Shown here: positions 21,588-28,412 of the stretch, in pieces | How the letters are laid out: each line of letters starts with the position of its first letter | Position numbering within the stretch: position 1 is the first letter of the stretch | Source of the DNA: CAYZEE01 sp964477485 | Lineage (GTDB): Bacteria; Patescibacteriota; Microgenomatia; Levybacterales; UBA12049 | Assembly (NCBI GenBank): GCA_964477485.1 | Contig: CAYZEE010000007.1 | Span: 1-31,064, forward strand | DNA length: 31,064 nucleotides | Direction: 5' to 3' | Made by a program: the position numbers and the translations under genes | Notes under the pieces: generated by a model | What the model was told of the DNA's origin: nothing | The model's input: the letters and a program-made list of their open reading frames with translations, nothing else | The model's database searches: none

Positions 21588-22543
21588 TACGCCTTTCTTT
21601 TAACTCTTATAAGGCCTGAGCAAGGAATCACTTTAACACCGCGCTTTTCAAGCGCGTCTAGAAATATATTGGCTCCGATTGAATCAGATGCCATGTGTCC
21701 TGTATTCACGACATTGATATGAAGTTTTTTAAGCTCTGTAAGTGCATCTTCTGGAATATGCATATCTACAACAGTTCCGACCCCTGCATCCGTTAACTTC
21801 ATATAAAGCTCTTTTGAAGGATTTGTCCCGCCAGTAAAAGCCATAAATATTTTCCCCGCTCTTGATTTTTCAGAACCTGATAAAATCATAGGACCGAACT
21901 TTCCTTTTCTGGCTTCTATATATTCTGGCAACTTACTTATCTCTTCAAGAATCTCCCCAACTGAATAAAATTCTCTTTTTGCAAGAAAGTCTTTCATAAA
22001 TTTATGAGCAAGATTATCCCAAATGGTATGAAGTGCCAAAAAGGGAACATCTAAAAGCCTTGCTGCATCAATATATTCAGTATGGTTTCGGGGATCCAGT
22101 CTTCTTTTGATTGTAGCTTTTCTCTCATCGAATAAAGCCTGTGCCACATTTACAGGAATACCCGCTTCTTCATAAAGGTCAATCTGCACGTCCATTACCT
22201 GATGCAAACTAGCAAGCGCATTACCGGAAGGATGATGAGAAATAAGAAGATCAATTTTTTGACCTTTTTGATTTAATCTGTCAAGAAGCAATAGATCTGC
22301 CGTAGAAGCATCTATTCCTGCCATTAACTTTTTAATCTCTTTTTTCGGATCTCCGTACAAAATTCTTGAGTCGGAATAAGGGTTTCTCAAAGATTCTTTG
22401 TCGAAAAACTCCTTTGTTTTGGCTGGCATCTCCTCGTATTCCTTTCGGGTCCTCTGCAAGAATTTTTTAACACCGGTTGCGCCGCGGGGATCCGCTTCTA
22501 CCGCCATCTCAAGTCCCAAATCGTAAATTTGTTGAAGCGTCAT
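21587..22543 (-). CDS. NIF3-like dinuclear metal centre protein
   Basis: 318 residues from the ATG at 22543. A longer frame to 22591 runs through the promoter and is rejected. NIF3/YbgI/YqfO proteins carry a two-metal site. Here the first pair is in L-L-I-S-H-H-P-S-G-N, and a later histidine is in N-T-G-H-M-A-S-D-S-I-G-A-N near the C-terminus. The G-I-D-A-S-T-A-D block before the first motif and P-C-S-G-L-I-R at the end fit a subgroup longer than E. coli YbgI (247). Function poorly known; members are toroidal hexamers suspected to act on nucleotides or cofactors. First gene of a likely minus-strand operon with efp, MFS, Lgt-like and rluD. Confidence 0.75.
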   Translation of the reverse strand: MTLQQIYDLGLEMAVEADPRGATGVKKFLQRTRKEYEEMPAKTKEFFDKESLRNPYSDSRILYGDPKKEIKKLMAGIDASTADLLLLDRLNQKGQKIDLLISHHPSGNALASLHQVMDVQIDLYEEAGIPVNVAQALFDERKATIKRRLDPRNHTEYIDAARLLDVPFLALHTIWDNLAHKFMKDFLAKREFYSVGEILEEISKLPEYIEARKGKFGPMILSGSEKSRAGKIFMAFTGGTNPSKELYMKLTDAGVGTVVDMHIPEDALTELKKLHINVVNTGHMASDSIGANIFLDALEKRGVKVIPCSGLIRVKRKA

Positions 22544-22550
22544 AAAAGAA

Positions 22551-22579
22551 AGTATATAATAAATAATACCAAAATTCAA
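22551..22579 (-). promoter_or_regulatory. NIF3 promoter, leaderless spacing
   Basis: On the minus strand: TTGAAT (22574-22579), a 17-nt spacer and TATACT (22551-22556), then 7 nt and the ATG at 22543. It fixes the start at 22543 and predicts a leaderless mRNA. Confidence 0.65.
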
Positions 22580-22593
22580 AGGCCATCTCAAAA

Positions 22594-22680
22594 GCCGGAG
22601 TGGCGGAATGGCAGACGCGCGGGTCTCAAAAACCCGTGAGATTTAAACTCGTGAGGGTTCGACTCCCTCCTCCGGCACCA
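22594..22680 (+). tRNA. tRNA-Leu (anticodon CAA)
   Basis: Full cloverleaf of 87 nt. Acceptor GCCGGAG (22594-22600) pairs with CTCCGGC (22670-22676). The anticodon stem CGGGT / ACCCG encloses loop CTCAAAA with anticodon CAA at 22627-22629, reading UUG. A long class II variable arm (GAG...CTC) follows, then a GAGGG-TTCGACT-CCCTC T-arm. Discriminator A and encoded CCA (22678-22680). The next gene starts 1 nt after the CCA. Confidence 0.95.
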
Positions 22681-22681
22681 C

Positions 22682-23245
22682 ATGAACGGAATAAAATCAT
22701 TTATCAAAAAAATTAAAATCGGAAAACATCATTTGGATTGGATTGCGGGTGCTCTTTCTATCCCTGTGCTTTTAACAGTAATCTTTCTGAATTTAAACAA
22801 TATAGCTTCTCAGAAGAAAAATACCGTAAATCCTCCAACGAATCAGCCGACTGAAAAAATCATTGTAGTTCCTCAAAATTCAAACCAAGAGCCCTCCCCG
22901 ACTACAACTCCGACAAGCTCCGCCTGTAAAAAAGAAGTTGGTCCCATTTCTATCACATCGCCTGCCGAAGGAGACACTGTGACCGGAAATCCTGTATGCG
23001 TAACTATAAAATATGACGACCCTAGCTACTGCTCTGTTGTTTGGTCTTACAGAATAAATAATGGAGACTGGTCTGGTTATTCAAATAATTCTCCCTGCAT
23101 TTATAATATGCCTTCGGGAAACATTAAATTTGATTTAAGAGTTCAAAGCACTGTCTCACAAGACCAACAAAAAACACTATCGCAGAATTTTGAGTATCAA
23201 GCAATAACTACTCCCACCGCTACGCCATCGGGAACTACCAAATAA
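22682..23245 (+). CDS. membrane-anchored extracytoplasmic protein, Ig-like
   Basis: 187 residues. A basic N-terminus and one hydrophobic segment (about 20-40) are followed by a Pro/Thr/Asn-rich linker (about 45-85). A C-terminal beta-rich domain then carries three or four cysteines (C-K-K-E, V-C-V-T, Y-C-S-V-V-W, P-C-I-Y) that could form disulfides outside the cell. The S-I-T-S-P-A-E-G-D-T-V-T-G segment looks like the start of an Ig-like or Big domain. The last residues are again Thr/Pro-rich. The ATG is 1 nt past the tRNA-Leu CCA, so it is probably cotranscribed with the tRNA and freed by 3'-end processing. No family recognised with confidence. Confidence 0.6.
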   Translation: MNGIKSFIKKIKIGKHHLDWIAGALSIPVLLTVIFLNLNNIASQKKNTVNPPTNQPTEKIIVVPQNSNQEPSPTTTPTSSACKKEVGPISITSPAEGDTVTGNPVCVTIKYDDPSYCSVVWSYRINNGDWSGYSNNSPCIYNMPSGNIKFDLRVQSTVSQDQQKTLSQNFEYQAITTPTATPSGTTK

Positions 23246-23265
23246 AATTGTAAATTACGATAATT

Positions 23266-23294
23266 TTGCTTTTGGATTTTATTTTTGTTAAAAT
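23266..23294 (+). promoter_or_regulatory. promoter with leaderless spacing
   Basis: TTGCTT (23266-23271), a 17-nt spacer ending in TGT, and TAAAAT (23289-23294), an extended -10. Six bases precede the ATG at 23301. Confidence 0.6.
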
Positions 23295-23300
23295 CCTTAC

Positions 23301-23732
23301 ATGATAAGACGAGAGAAAGAAGTTGCCTCTGCCCCAGCTGAAAGACTTATCGGAACACGCTTTCATTTAAGACATGCGCCTCCTGTCAAAAAGGACATGT
23401 GGGTCGACAGGACTCCAAAACAAGAAGTTGACCTGATTGGAGCCGCCGTCCTTAGATTCATTAGGATAAAAGACCAGATGGTTATTATTGGAATACGCAA
23501 ACTCACCGACGATCCTGATCAACAAGAAAGATTTAAAATAAGACCCGGATTCCCATATAGAATGGTAGAGTCTGGAACGGTCTTTTCTGCACAAGTAATT
23601 GACTGGTCAAAAGGAGAAATAGTTCCTAGAGTTCGGTTTCACATCGATCATCCGCATGCCATAAACTTTACTACCAAAAAAGGTCTCACGGTAGTAAAAA
23701 AACCGCACGCCCACCCTCGCTCTTTTTCTTAA
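23301..23732 (+). CDS. uncharacterised 143-residue protein
   Basis: A basic, soluble protein with no signal peptide or membrane segment. A hydrophobic strand pair around residues 45-70 (L-I-G-A-A-V-L-R-F-I-R-I and M-V-I-I-G-I-R-K-L) suggests a small beta-barrel core. Histidine pairs appear near the C-terminus (H-I-D-H-P-H and P-H-A-H-P). Those could bind metal, but no known motif is matched. It has its own promoter with the -10 box 6 nt before the ATG, which supports both the start and its being a real gene. It faces the convergent polyproline gene 14 nt away. Confidence 0.55.
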   Translation: MIRREKEVASAPAERLIGTRFHLRHAPPVKKDMWVDRTPKQEVDLIGAAVLRFIRIKDQMVIIGIRKLTDDPDQQERFKIRPGFPYRMVESGTVFSAQVIDWSKGEIVPRVRFHIDHPHAINFTTKKGLTVVKKPHAHPRSFS

Positions 23733-23746
23733 TTTAGACCTTTCTC

Positions 23747-23956
23747 TTAGGCACCGATTTTGGCTGCAATCGCCGCTAATTTATCTTCAATTCTTTGTAA
23801 TGCTGCCATCATTTGCTCATGAGGTGGTTCTTCCGGCACTCCCATTGGCATATTTCCTCCCGGACCTCCTGGCGGAGGCGGCGGAGGCGGCGGCGTTGCG
23901 CCCATCGACGGAGGCGGAACACTCCCCGGTATATTTTGATTTGCTGTATCATCCAT
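23747..23956 (-). CDS. polyproline miniprotein (69 aa)
   Basis: 69 residues. The N-terminal half is Pro/Gly-rich and includes eight consecutive prolines (about residues 22-29), then G-G-P-G-G and M-P-M-G. The C-terminal 25 residues (A-A-L-Q-R-I-E-D-K-L-A-A-I-A-A-K-I) form a coiled-coil-like helix that could mediate oligomerisation. A strong ribosome site (GGAGGGGGTGAT) lies just upstream. Eight prolines in a row should stall ribosomes without EF-P, and efp is encoded in this window. It follows dnaB across heptamer tract H, so probably the last gene of that operon. Function unknown. Confidence 0.6.
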   Translation of the reverse strand: MDDTANQNIPGSVPPPSMGATPPPPPPPPGGPGGNMPMGVPEEPPHEQMMAALQRIEDKLAAIAAKIGA

Positions 23957-23978
23957 TAATTATCACCCCCTCCTAAAA

Positions 23979-24041
23979 CTAGCAACTAGTGATTAGCGAC
24001 TAAATTCTAGTGGCTAGTTGCTAATTGTTAATCGCTGACTT
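23979..24041 (-). repeat. heptamer foldback tract H (9 units), dnaB / polyproline-gene spacer
   Basis: Nine 7-nt units in phase; all but the fourth-like T-starting ones begin CTA. Left units are CTAGCAA/CTAGTGA type and right units CTAGTGG/CTAGTTG type. TAGCAACTAG (23980-23989) pairs perfectly with CTAGTTGCTA (24014-24023). The tract reaches into the dnaB stop codon (24040-24042). Confidence 0.85.
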
Positions 24042-25359
24042 ATTCTTCTCTCTTTCTCTCCACATTATAAAATCTTATCCTATCTCCTCTGAAAAGTAAA
24101 TCTATTTCTCCGGTTGGACCATTTCTGTGTTTAGCAATTAAAAGTTTTGTCGGTATCACATTACCAAGTGCATCTTCTGCTCTATATAAAAACATTACAA
24201 CATCGGCATCCTGCTCTATTGCACCGGACTCCCTTAAATCCGCAAGCTGTGGCTTTTTCTCTCCCCTATGCTCAACAGCTCGAGACAATTGGGAAACTGC
24301 AATAACAGGAATTTTAAGTTCTCTCGCCAAATTCTTAAGTGATTGTGAAACCATAGAAACCTCCTGTACTCTATTATCATAATGCCTTCCTGGATCAATA
24401 AGTTGTAGGTAATCAACTACCAAAAGGCCGATATTATGTTCAAGTTGAAGCCGGCGGGCACGCGTTCTAATCTCTGCAACAGAGATTCCAGGACTATCAT
24501 CGATAAAAATAGGCGCATCTGCCAAAAGCCCCATTGCCTCAGACAATTTTGCGAAATCTGACTCTGAAAGCTTACCCGTCTTAAGTCTCCATGCATCTAC
24601 ATCTGCCTGGCCTATCAAAAGCCTGTCAACTATTTCCTCCTGGCTCATCTCCAGGGAGAAAATACCAATTGGTATTTTCTCAGTTACTGCAACGAATTGA
24701 GAAATATTAGCAATCATGGCTGTTTTCCCTTGTCCAGGACGAGCCGCAAGAATCAATAGATTCGCAGCCTGCATGCCGGAAAGGATATTATCAAGATCGG
24801 TAAAACCCGTCCGTATTCCCCTAAACCCCGCGCCCTTTTTATGGAGCTCATCTATCCTGTCAAAACTCTCAGCCAGCATCTCTTTAAGAGATTCAAAGCC
24901 TTTCAGATTATGTCCTTGAGAGATCGCAAAGATCAAAGACTCTGCTTTGTCAAGAAGTTCGGGAACCGGTTTCTCATCGGTAAATCCCATCTCTGCAATC
25001 TGCCCACCTGATGATATCAAGGCTCTTTTTGTCGAATCTTCCTTGATAAGGCTTGCATAATGTTGTACATTAGCGGCTGTTGGCACGACATTTATAAGAT
25101 TCGAAAGATACACAGAATCAATTTCCGCTGCTGTTCTTTTCTTCTTGAGATTCGAGGTTAAAGTCAAAATATCTATAGGCTTTTGCGTTTCATAAAGGGC
25201 GAGCATAGCGGAGAAAATTATTCCATTAGTATTATTGTAAAAATCTGAGGGTTTAATAATCTCAGAAACTATATTTATTGCATTGTTGTCTATAAGAATT
25301 GCGCCCAATACGCTTTGCTCTACCTCTTCATTGTGAGGAGAAACTTTTAATTTCGCCAT
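24040..25359 (-). CDS. dnaB: replicative DNA helicase DnaB
   Basis: 439 residues from the ATG at 25359; a TTG nine bases upstream is in frame but less likely. DnaB is the hexameric helicase that unwinds DNA at the replication fork. The N-terminal domain opens with P-H-N-E-E-V-E-Q-S-V-L-G-A-I-L. The RecA-like motor has Walker A A-R-P-G-Q-G-K-T (about residues 206-213), Walker B L-L-V-V-D-Y-L-Q-L-I, S-L-E-M-S and D-A-D-V-V-M-F-L-Y-R, the usual DnaB motifs. No intein is present. Between heptamer tracts I (upstream) and H (downstream), with no Shine-Dalgarno sequence at the start. Confidence 0.95.
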   Translation of the reverse strand: MAKLKVSPHNEEVEQSVLGAILIDNNAINIVSEIIKPSDFYNNTNGIIFSAMLALYETQKPIDILTLTSNLKKKRTAAEIDSVYLSNLINVVPTAANVQHYASLIKEDSTKRALISSGGQIAEMGFTDEKPVPELLDKAESLIFAISQGHNLKGFESLKEMLAESFDRIDELHKKGAGFRGIRTGFTDLDNILSGMQAANLLILAARPGQGKTAMIANISQFVAVTEKIPIGIFSLEMSQEEIVDRLLIGQADVDAWRLKTGKLSESDFAKLSEAMGLLADAPIFIDDSPGISVAEIRTRARRLQLEHNIGLLVVDYLQLIDPGRHYDNRVQEVSMVSQSLKNLARELKIPVIAVSQLSRAVEHRGEKKPQLADLRESGAIEQDADVVMFLYRAEDALGNVIPTKLLIAKHRNGPTGEIDLLFRGDRIRFYNVERKREE

Positions 25360-25369
25360 AAGCAACAAA

Positions 25370-25495
25370 AAATCTTAAATTCAAAATTACAAACTCCAAA
25401 TAAATCATAATTTACAAAATTCCAAAATGTTTAGAATTTAAATATTATGATTTTGATATTATTTGTGATTTGAAATTTGTGATTTGAAATTTTAT
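25370..25495 (-). repeat. heptamer foldback tract I (18 units), MBL/dnaB spacer
   Basis: Eighteen 7-nt units in phase cover the gap between the MBL-like stop codon (25492-25494) and the dnaB start. Left units begin AAA (AAATTCA, AAATTAC, and so on). Right units alternate ATTTGTG and ATTTGAA, two copies each. AAATCATAAT and ATTATGATTT form a perfect 10-bp pair around the centre. It is the longest tract in the window. Confidence 0.85.
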
Positions 25496-26019
25496 TCCAG
25501 TACGATCACTTCCATCTCTCCTGGTAATTTTTCGGCTGATATTGAAAACTTTGGTACGGCAGCTACATCCTGTTTCCCAAGTAGTTGTGCCTGCGCTCTT
25601 GCATTCTCACCATATAAAATTACGATAGAGGGAGTTAAGAAAGTTATCAGGGATGATTTAACAGTTTTATCCGCATCAAGAATTAAGACATCATAATCCT
25701 TTATCTCCGGAGCATTTTCCATTACACTCGCTTTTATTAGAAAAACGCCTATGTTGTCTACATCAAGACCATACACAAATCCCGTACCTGCCTTTGTCCC
25801 CAAAACCCTTACTCCTCCTACTTCGTACTCCCCCGGACCATTGACTACAACTCGAAAGTTTTCAGCTTTGGTCAAACCTTCTTCTTTTTTATCAGAAAGA
25901 AATATTATTCCATCTGCGCTTGTTTTTTTCATTGATTCTGCCGGATCAATAACAAAACTCGCATTCTTGCCTTTGATCTTGATTGAATCTCCCAAAAGAA
26001 GTGTCGCTTCCACAAACAT
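25492..26019 (-). CDS. degenerate metallo-beta-lactamase-fold (UlaG-like) protein
   Basis: 175 residues from the ATG at 26019. A frame to 26085 adds 22 mostly polar residues that do not fit the family, and a TATGAT box sits just upstream of the internal ATGs. The protein follows the UlaG/YycJ-like plan: V-E-A-T-L-L-L-G-D-S-I-K-I-K-G (family: V-x-x-x-L-G-H-S-x-F-x-I-x-G), then A-D-G-I-I-F-L-S-D, the N-G-P-G-E-Y-E-V-G-G-V motif near residue 60, and Y-D-V-L-I-L-D. The first-strand histidine and the H-x-H-x-D-H metal motif are gone, so it is probably not an active hydrolase. Likely cotranscribed with dnaB across tract I. Confidence 0.6.
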   Translation of the reverse strand: MFVEATLLLGDSIKIKGKNASFVIDPAESMKKTSADGIIFLSDKKEEGLTKAENFRVVVNGPGEYEVGGVRVLGTKAGTGFVYGLDVDNIGVFLIKASVMENAPEIKDYDVLILDADKTVKSSLITFLTPSIVILYGENARAQAQLLGKQDVAAVPKFSISAEKLPGEMEVIVLE

Positions 26020-26043
26020 CATCCTATCATACAAGTTCTTTTC

Positions 26044-26072
26044 TTGACAAGAGGTTTTTTTTATTCTATTAT
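26044..26072 (+). promoter_or_regulatory. promoter of the envelope-protein / peptidase operon
   Basis: TTGACA (26044-26049), a 17-nt spacer and TATTAT (26067-26072). The leader would be about 50 nt, one of the few ordinary-length leaders here. It contains a possible 9-codon upstream frame at 26088-26117 and a short hairpin. Confidence 0.7.
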
Positions 26073-26128
26073 TCTCTTTATCCAAAATGGCCCATCATAA
26101 ACTTGGGTCATGCTGAAAAACTCTAAAT

Positions 26129-26554
26129 ATGAAGAAAGAAAAAGTTATCCTCTCTTTTATCGCAGTAGTCTTAGGTATCTTAGTAACCGCAATCGTATTT
26201 TATCTTTATCAAGGGACAAAAAATAAATCTGCAGAGAGGACTAAAACAATTACAGTTGTTGCCCCGTCTCCAACCCCAAAATCATCTATATTTTTAACAC
26301 TCTTAAGTCCGCAGGATGAATCTGTTGTTGATAAAAAGATTATTACAATCTCCGGAACGACTCAAAAAGACGCGGTGATCCTGGTTTTAACACCGGTTGA
26401 TGAACAGATAGCAATTCCCTCCCCTGAAGGTAATTTCTCAACGACTGTAAATATAGATGATGGAGAAAATATTATAGAAGTTACGGCGATTGCTCAAAAC
26501 GGAGAAGATGTAAAAGTGACTCGGACTGTAACGTTCTCGACCGAAGAATTTTAA
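26129..26554 (+). CDS. membrane-anchored Ig-like domain protein
   Basis: 141 residues. A basic start and a membrane segment (about 6-28) are followed by a Pro/Thr/Ser linker. An Ig-like domain of about 80 residues then reads S-P-Q-D-E-S-V-V-D, I-T-I-S-G-T-T, G-N-F-S-T-T-V-N-I-D-D-G-E-N-I-I-E-V-T-A. The pattern matches the bacterial Big/Glucodextran_B-like repeats (S-P-x-x-x-x-V, I-x-G-x-T, G-x-N-x-I-x-V-x-A). It should lie outside the membrane. It starts a plus-strand series with the next gene 2 nt after its stop; the two are probably translated together. Role unknown, perhaps adhesion or envelope assembly. Confidence 0.65.
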   Translation: MKKEKVILSFIAVVLGILVTAIVFYLYQGTKNKSAERTKTITVVAPSPTPKSSIFLTLLSPQDESVVDKKIITISGTTQKDAVILVLTPVDEQIAIPSPEGNFSTTVNIDDGENIIEVTAIAQNGEDVKVTRTVTFSTEEF

Positions 26555-26556
26555 AT

Positions 26557-27312
26557 ATGAAAAAGAAAAATCTAATTATTGTTCTTGGCATTTTTTTGGG
26601 TATTTCTTTTATAACCCTTGCATTCTTTCGTGCAGCCGTATCAAGCGCCCAGAATGCAGATCAGGCGCAGATAAATGACTTGACAAATCGCATTGCATCC
26701 AGAGTCGCACAGTTAAAGCTCGTTGAGAAACGCGGTATTCTGGGAAAAGTTACCGATGTATCAAACACGCAACTTACCCTTACCGATATTCACGGGGATA
26801 CGCGCTTTGTCGATGTTGATGAGTTCACAAATTTCCCCTCTGCCTCTTCGAAAAAAACATCCTTTGGAATTTCGGATATTACAAAAGATGAAACTCTGGG
26901 TGTTTTGGGATTATACAATAAGGATTCGCAAAGAATTCTGGCAAGGTTCGTTGACGTACTCACTCTTCCTCAATTCGTTCACGGTTATATCGCATCTATT
27001 GATGCTAAGAATTTTATATTGACTGTTGTAACAGATGACGGCGCAGTTCTTAACATTGATGTGGAAACAACAACCTCAACGCTTGCCTACGCTGGATCCG
27101 CAGAACTTACAAAATCAGGTTTCTCAAAGCTTAAGGAAGATGAAAATATTGTAGTAGCCGGATTTTATGATCTTAAAAACAAAAATGAGATAATTGCATC
27201 AAAGATTATTGCATTTGCCGATATTCCAAGAAATCCGAAGATTAAAGCTCCTGTCATCTCTCCAACACCGACTTCTGCAACACAGAAAAAACAAAGTTTA
27301 CCTTCTTATTAA
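26557..27312 (+). CDS. membrane-anchored protein with two DUF5666-like segments
   Basis: 251 residues with an N-terminal membrane segment (about 5-27) and a helical linker (Q-A-Q-I-N-D-L-T-N-R-I). Two similar beta-rich segments follow: G-I-L-G-K-V-T-D-V-S-x-x-x-L-T-L-T-D (about 60-80) and H-G-Y-I-A-S-I-D-A-K-N-F-I-L-T-V-V (about 142-158). Both have the G-x-V-x-x-I-x-x-x-x-x-T-V pattern of DUF5666-type OB-like domains. The tail is Pro/Thr/Ser-rich. Its stop overlaps the start of the M24 peptidase gene by one base (TAATG). Envelope location is inferred; function unknown. Confidence 0.6.
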   Translation: MKKKNLIIVLGIFLGISFITLAFFRAAVSSAQNADQAQINDLTNRIASRVAQLKLVEKRGILGKVTDVSNTQLTLTDIHGDTRFVDVDEFTNFPSASSKKTSFGISDITKDETLGVLGLYNKDSQRILARFVDVLTLPQFVHGYIASIDAKNFILTVVTDDGAVLNIDVETTTSTLAYAGSAELTKSGFSKLKEDENIVVAGFYDLKNKNEIIASKIIAFADIPRNPKIKAPVISPTPTSATQKKQSLPSY

Positions 27313-28403
27313 TGGATGAACGGATTCTAAATGTAAAAGATTGGCTTAAAAAGAAAGAATTGGATGCATTTTTTATTTCCTCGGTTTCTAACATTATCTA
27401 CTTAACAAATTATTCCGGCTTTTCTTATTTTGAAAGAGAGGCGTTTCTAGTAATTTCCAAAAATCAAAATTTCCTAATAACCGACGGCAGATACAAAGAG
27501 GAAGTCTCAAAAATTCCGCATTTCCAACTTTTGGAGATTTCAAATAAAAATTCTCTTGAAGATATTTTAAGACATCTCTCTAAAAAAATGAAAAAGCTTG
27601 GCATAGAAGACGATGATATAAGTTTGTCCGAGAGTAAAAAATTAGAAAAGTATTTTAAGATTACCAGTGTAAGTGAATTGAAAAATCTGAGGATTATAAA
27701 AACTGAAGATGAAATTTCAAAGATAAAAAAAGCCGGCGAAATCGGAGATGAGACTTTTAAATTTATTTTAGGCAAAATCAGAAAAGGAGTCTGCGAAAAA
27801 GAAATTGCTTTCGAAATTGAATTCTTCATAAAAAGAAAGAGAGCTGATATTTCTTTCCATCCAATTGTTGCTTTCTCTAAAAACTCTTCCATCCCCCACC
27901 ACAAAACAAATAACGAAAAACTAATGACTAATAATATCGTACTATTGGATTTTGGTGTAAAGTTTGAGAATTATTGTTCTGACATGACACGCACAATATA
28001 CTTTGGCCGCGCAGATGACAAATTTAAAAAAATCTACAACACCGTCCTAACCGCACAAAAACTAGCAATCGAATTTCTAGTTTCTAGCTTCAACTTTCCA
28101 TCTTCGAACAGTAAAAAAGTAAAAGCTTCCAGCGTTGATAAAGTTGCTAGAAATTACATAGTCTCTAAAGGCTTCCCCGCCATTCCTCACTCTTTGGGCC
28201 ATGGGATTGGAATTGAAGTGCACGAACCTCCCCGCCTTTCCCCCCTTTCTCAAGATTTATTAAAACCCGGAATGGTGTTTTCGGTTGAACCGGGAATTTA
28301 CCTGCCCGGTTTCGGAGGAGTACGAATTGAGGATTTAGTCCTAATTAAAAAGGATAAAGTCGAAATCCTTACCCATTCCCCAAAAGAGATAATTGGGCTA
28401 TAA
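27312..28403 (+). CDS. M24 metallopeptidase, Xaa-Pro aminopeptidase/dipeptidase type
   Basis: 363 residues: an N-terminal creatinase-like domain (1-125) and a pita-bread M24 domain. The five metal ligands are visible: Asp213 in L-L-D-F-G, Asp224 in C-S-D-M-T-R-T, His297 in L-G-H-G-I-G, Glu326 in V-E-P-G-I-Y and Glu340 in R-I-E-D. It should release N-terminal residues before proline or split Xaa-Pro dipeptides in the cytosol. Two segments, around residues 199-208 and 250-266, are encoded by heptamer runs (27906-27933 and 28060-28108). They appear as extra loops before Asp213 and before the K-A-S-S-V-D-K-V-A-R motif. PepP and PepQ cannot be separated. Confidence 0.85.
   Translation: MDERILNVKDWLKKKELDAFFISSVSNIIYLTNYSGFSYFEREAFLVISKNQNFLITDGRYKEEVSKIPHFQLLEISNKNSLEDILRHLSKKMKKLGIEDDDISLSESKKLEKYFKITSVSELKNLRIIKTEDEISKIKKAGEIGDETFKFILGKIRKGVCEKEIAFEIEFFIKRKRADISFHPIVAFSKNSSIPHHKTNNEKLMTNNIVLLDFGVKFENYCSDMTRTIYFGRADDKFKKIYNTVLTAQKLAIEFLVSSFNFPSSNSKKVKASSVDKVARNYIVSKGFPAIPHSLGHGIGIEVHEPPRLSPLSQDLLKPGMVFSVEPGIYLPGFGGVRIEDLVLIKKDKVEILTHSPKEIIGL
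27906..27933 (+). repeat. heptamer run J1 (4 units) inside the M24 peptidase gene
   Basis: Four 7-nt units that each begin AC, the last two being ACTAATG and ACTAATA. Coding frame stays open. Weaker than the intergenic tracts; chance is possible. Confidence 0.35.
28060..28108 (+). repeat. heptamer run J2 (7 units) inside the M24 peptidase gene
   Basis: Seven 7-nt units, including two exact TTTCTAG in tandem preceded by AACTAGC, the core of the intergenic CTAG class. Read in frame as a Ser/Phe/Asn-rich loop (residues about 250-266). Confidence 0.5.
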
Positions 28404-28404
28404 T
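28399..28404 (+). promoter_or_regulatory. hisS -10 box
   Basis: A perfect TATAAT that overlaps the stop codon of the peptidase gene, 8 nt before the hisS ATG at 28413. The -35 region is poor. Predicted leader is 0-2 nt. Confidence 0.5.
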
Positions 28405-28412
28405 GCACTTAT

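Noticed and set aside
22543..22591. Longer NIF3 protein starting at 22591
   Set aside because: The extension contains the -35 and -10 boxes and runs nearly into tRNA-Leu; the leaderless start at 22543 fits better.
25370..25495. Possible CRISPR array
   Set aside because: The period is 7 nt with no repeat/spacer alternation, and no cas genes are present.
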